From NCBI GenBank assembly GCA_958496175.1, contig OY292278.1, positions 44,454,001 to 44,518,000 of the forward strand: a stretch of DNA of 64,000 bases, in the 5' to 3' direction. The notes beneath the pieces were generated by a model. That model was not told the DNA's origin. It did no database searches and saw only the letters and a program-made list of their open reading frames with translations. Of this stretch, positions 62,901-64,000 are shown in pieces; within the stretch, counting starts at the first letter, position 1; every line of letters begins with the position of its first letter. The position numbers and the translations under genes were made by a program. Origin of the DNA: Sisyra terminalis. Taxonomy: Eukaryota; Arthropoda; Insecta; Neuroptera; Sisyridae.

Positions 62901-64000
62901 AAAGTCTTTTGTATTTGTCAAATTATAGTATTATACAATAATATTACTTCTGGATCCTTAAATTTAAAAAAAGGACATAAAATTTACTTATAACACATGC
63001 TTTTTAAAATGATCTACTTAATGTTGTATTTATCAGCGTTAAACTATTAATTTGTATACGTTATAGTTGACCATAGCTTTTTTATAATAAAATTATAGTT
63101 TTGATATCATTTATTTAATATTTTCCACGTAAATAGTAGTGGCTTTTTCAAACAATAGTTCTTTCTTACCATTTCTACTTTGTATACTTTTATATACTTG
63201 GGAATAAAACTTATCTTGGGAATCGCTTGGATTTTCTTTTAAAAATGAAAACTATTTTCACGAATATCGTAAATTATAGATTCTTCTAAAGGTGTGACCA
63301 AAAAATTATAAATTGCACTTCATTTTTGAAGTCTTTTATTCTTAAATAAGGTAAAATATATAGGCTTAAAATTATGTAGCATTAAATATGACTAGAACGC
63401 CAAGACAGCGATATTCACTATAAAAAAAAATCAAACAAATAAATAAGTATCATAAATGATGGCAACGATTTTGAGCTTTTGTTGCAATGTAGAAGTGTAT
63501 TCTTTATAGTCCATGAAAAGAAAATTAGGCGTTTTTTTCCGCAATTAATTTGAAGAAATTTTGGTATTTTACAAATAAAAATTTATATTTAAAAGTAATT
63601 GATTTAAAAGTATTTGAAAATCAAGATAAACATAAAAACATATGTAGAAAGTATTCTGTAATTTTGACTTGTACTGTACATCTAAATACCACTAAAGTTG
63701 AAAAAATTACAAACTCTGAATGGATATTTAAATAATCAAAATAAGTAGGACTTAATTTATTTAAATTTCATTATTTACTTATTTCTAGGCTCGAATAAAA
63801 ATGGATCAGTTTAAAGACAATGCCCCAATTATTAATACGCTTGGAAATCCTGGAATGAAACCGCGTCATTGGGAACTTGTTTCTGACATTGTTGGCTTTC
63901 CAATCTATGTTGACGACAACATGACCCTGGCAAAAATTATCGATTTCAATTTAAACGAGTATTTGCCCAAATTCGAAACAATTTCGGAAGCCGCTACCAA
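53963..64000 (+). CDS. Second axonemal dynein heavy chain of the same group, N-terminal part (continues beyond right edge)
   Basis: Ten exons: 53963-54197, 54251-54474, 54535-54839, 57048-57537, 57588-57716, 57776-58017, 59992-60213, 60271-60477, 60561-60855 and 63789 to the edge, about 853 residues. They cover the stem and the start of the linker (NTLGNPGMKPRHWELVSDIV). The tail has KYYYYIRFGIDTIYVAPMDA and AVKKAIVDFILKDP, aligning with dynein 1 throughout. Exon lengths 305, 129, 222 and 295 equal those of dynein 1 exons 3, 6, 8 and 10, and phases agree, so the two genes descend from a tandem duplication. Differences: one exon (490 bases) replaces dynein 1 exons 4 and 5, and exon 8 is 39 bases shorter than its counterpart. 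Protein divergence is considerable, so the duplication is not recent. No stop or frameshift is seen. The motor lies outside the window. Confidence 0.92.
54963..56690. repeat. Split copy of the TGATCCCC-head element enclosing an inverted duplication
   Basis: The head (TGATCCCCGCGGCTTCGTCT at 54963) and the tail (CAAATCGGTCAAGTAATTT at 56600) correspond to the uninterrupted copy at 5012-5325. About 1.45 kb is inserted at the equivalent of a CTG-AAAATTT junction. The insert contains a near-perfect palindrome centred near 55645, and it ends at 56152 with a second head in inverted orientation. The identical 63-codon frames on opposite strands (55411-55602 and 55882-55691) are mirror images of the palindrome, not genes. 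Confidence 0.75.
58047..59336. mobile_element. Terminal-inverted-repeat element in dynein 2, same family as 27044-28547
   Basis: The ends read CTTATTTTGAAAGTGAGTTA on the left and the complement of ATGCCACTTTCAAAATAA on the right. Nearly all of its interior is a nested fold-back (58204-59249). A further partial end occurs near 59630-59665. There is no coding sequence. Confidence 0.6.
58204..59249. repeat. Nested fold-back element with CACCGGCACAC ends, 1.05 kb
   Basis: Perfect terminal complement CACCGGCACAC and GTGTGCCGGTG lead into arms of about 330 bases. They share GAATCCGGGGTCGGTTTGAC and GTCAAAATACGTAGAT with their complements. The central 300 bases are not paired. The arms are unusually GC-containing for this window. 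Confidence 0.85.
61323..62784. repeat. Two fold-back family elements in dynein 2 intron 9
   Basis: The first (61323-61856) is bounded by AGACTGGCCCAAAAAAATCG and the complement GGCCTAGTCTAATG. The second (61889-62784) starts with GACTGAGCCAAAAAAATCGA, folds at about 62345 and stops after TTAATATTAATATTAAGGGC without a right terminus, so it is truncated. Both belong to the family of the intron 46 composite. The frame 62042-62242 lies in an arm and is not a gene. The rest of the intron, 60856-61320 and 62785-63788, shows nothing recognisable. Confidence 0.7.

Overview
The window is AT-rich eukaryotic DNA, most likely from an insect. The genes are split into many exons, mostly by 55-60 base introns but also by multi-kilobase introns filled with DNA transposons and long inverted repeats. 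The protein families present fit an insect: a villin/gelsolin-like protein, mitochondrial EF-Ts, and axonemal dynein heavy chains of the single-headed inner-arm type. I cannot place the order from sequence alone. Every exon joint below was built by hand from splice consensus, reading phase and alignment to remembered family features. No transcript or database evidence was available.

Layout. (1) 1-5680, minus strand: ten exons of a villin-like actin-binding protein running off the left edge, with a 63-copy 8-base satellite in one intron. (2) 5681-10912: no gene recognised; two fold-back repeats. (3) 10913-12381: a divergent pair of small unrecognised genes, 164 aa on minus and 131 aa on plus, with start codons 169 bases apart. 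(4) 12450-14654, minus: complete mitochondrial elongation factor Ts, 3 exons, 329 aa. (5) 15491-53525, plus: a complete axonemal dynein heavy chain of 47 exons and 3985 aa, in the DNAH3/DNAH7/DNAH12 group. AAA1-AAA4 P-loops, stalk and C-terminal domain are all present. Its last exon lies beyond a 10.1 kb repeat-filled intron. (6) 53963 to the right edge, plus: the first ten exons of a second, tandem dynein heavy chain of the same type, starting 437 bases after the stop of the first. Exon phases and most exon lengths match between the two genes.

The dynein introns hold most of the unusual sequence: two hAT copies with target-site duplications, a decayed Tc1 copy, a TTAA-flanked element, a tRNA-derived SINE-like promoter and several near-palindromes of 0.4-1.5 kb. 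They also hold a composite of about 9.4 kb built from fold-back arms that carry a recurring 18-base palindrome and two near-identical 2.46 kb units. Because these inverted repeats sit inside a transcribed gene, its pre-mRNA should form several long hairpins.

The two dynein genes would supply force-generating heavy chains to inner arms of motile axonemes, which in insects means sperm and chordotonal neurons. EF-Ts serves mitochondrial translation, and the villin-like protein bundles or severs actin. No operon-like logic links them beyond the divergent pair and the dynein tandem.
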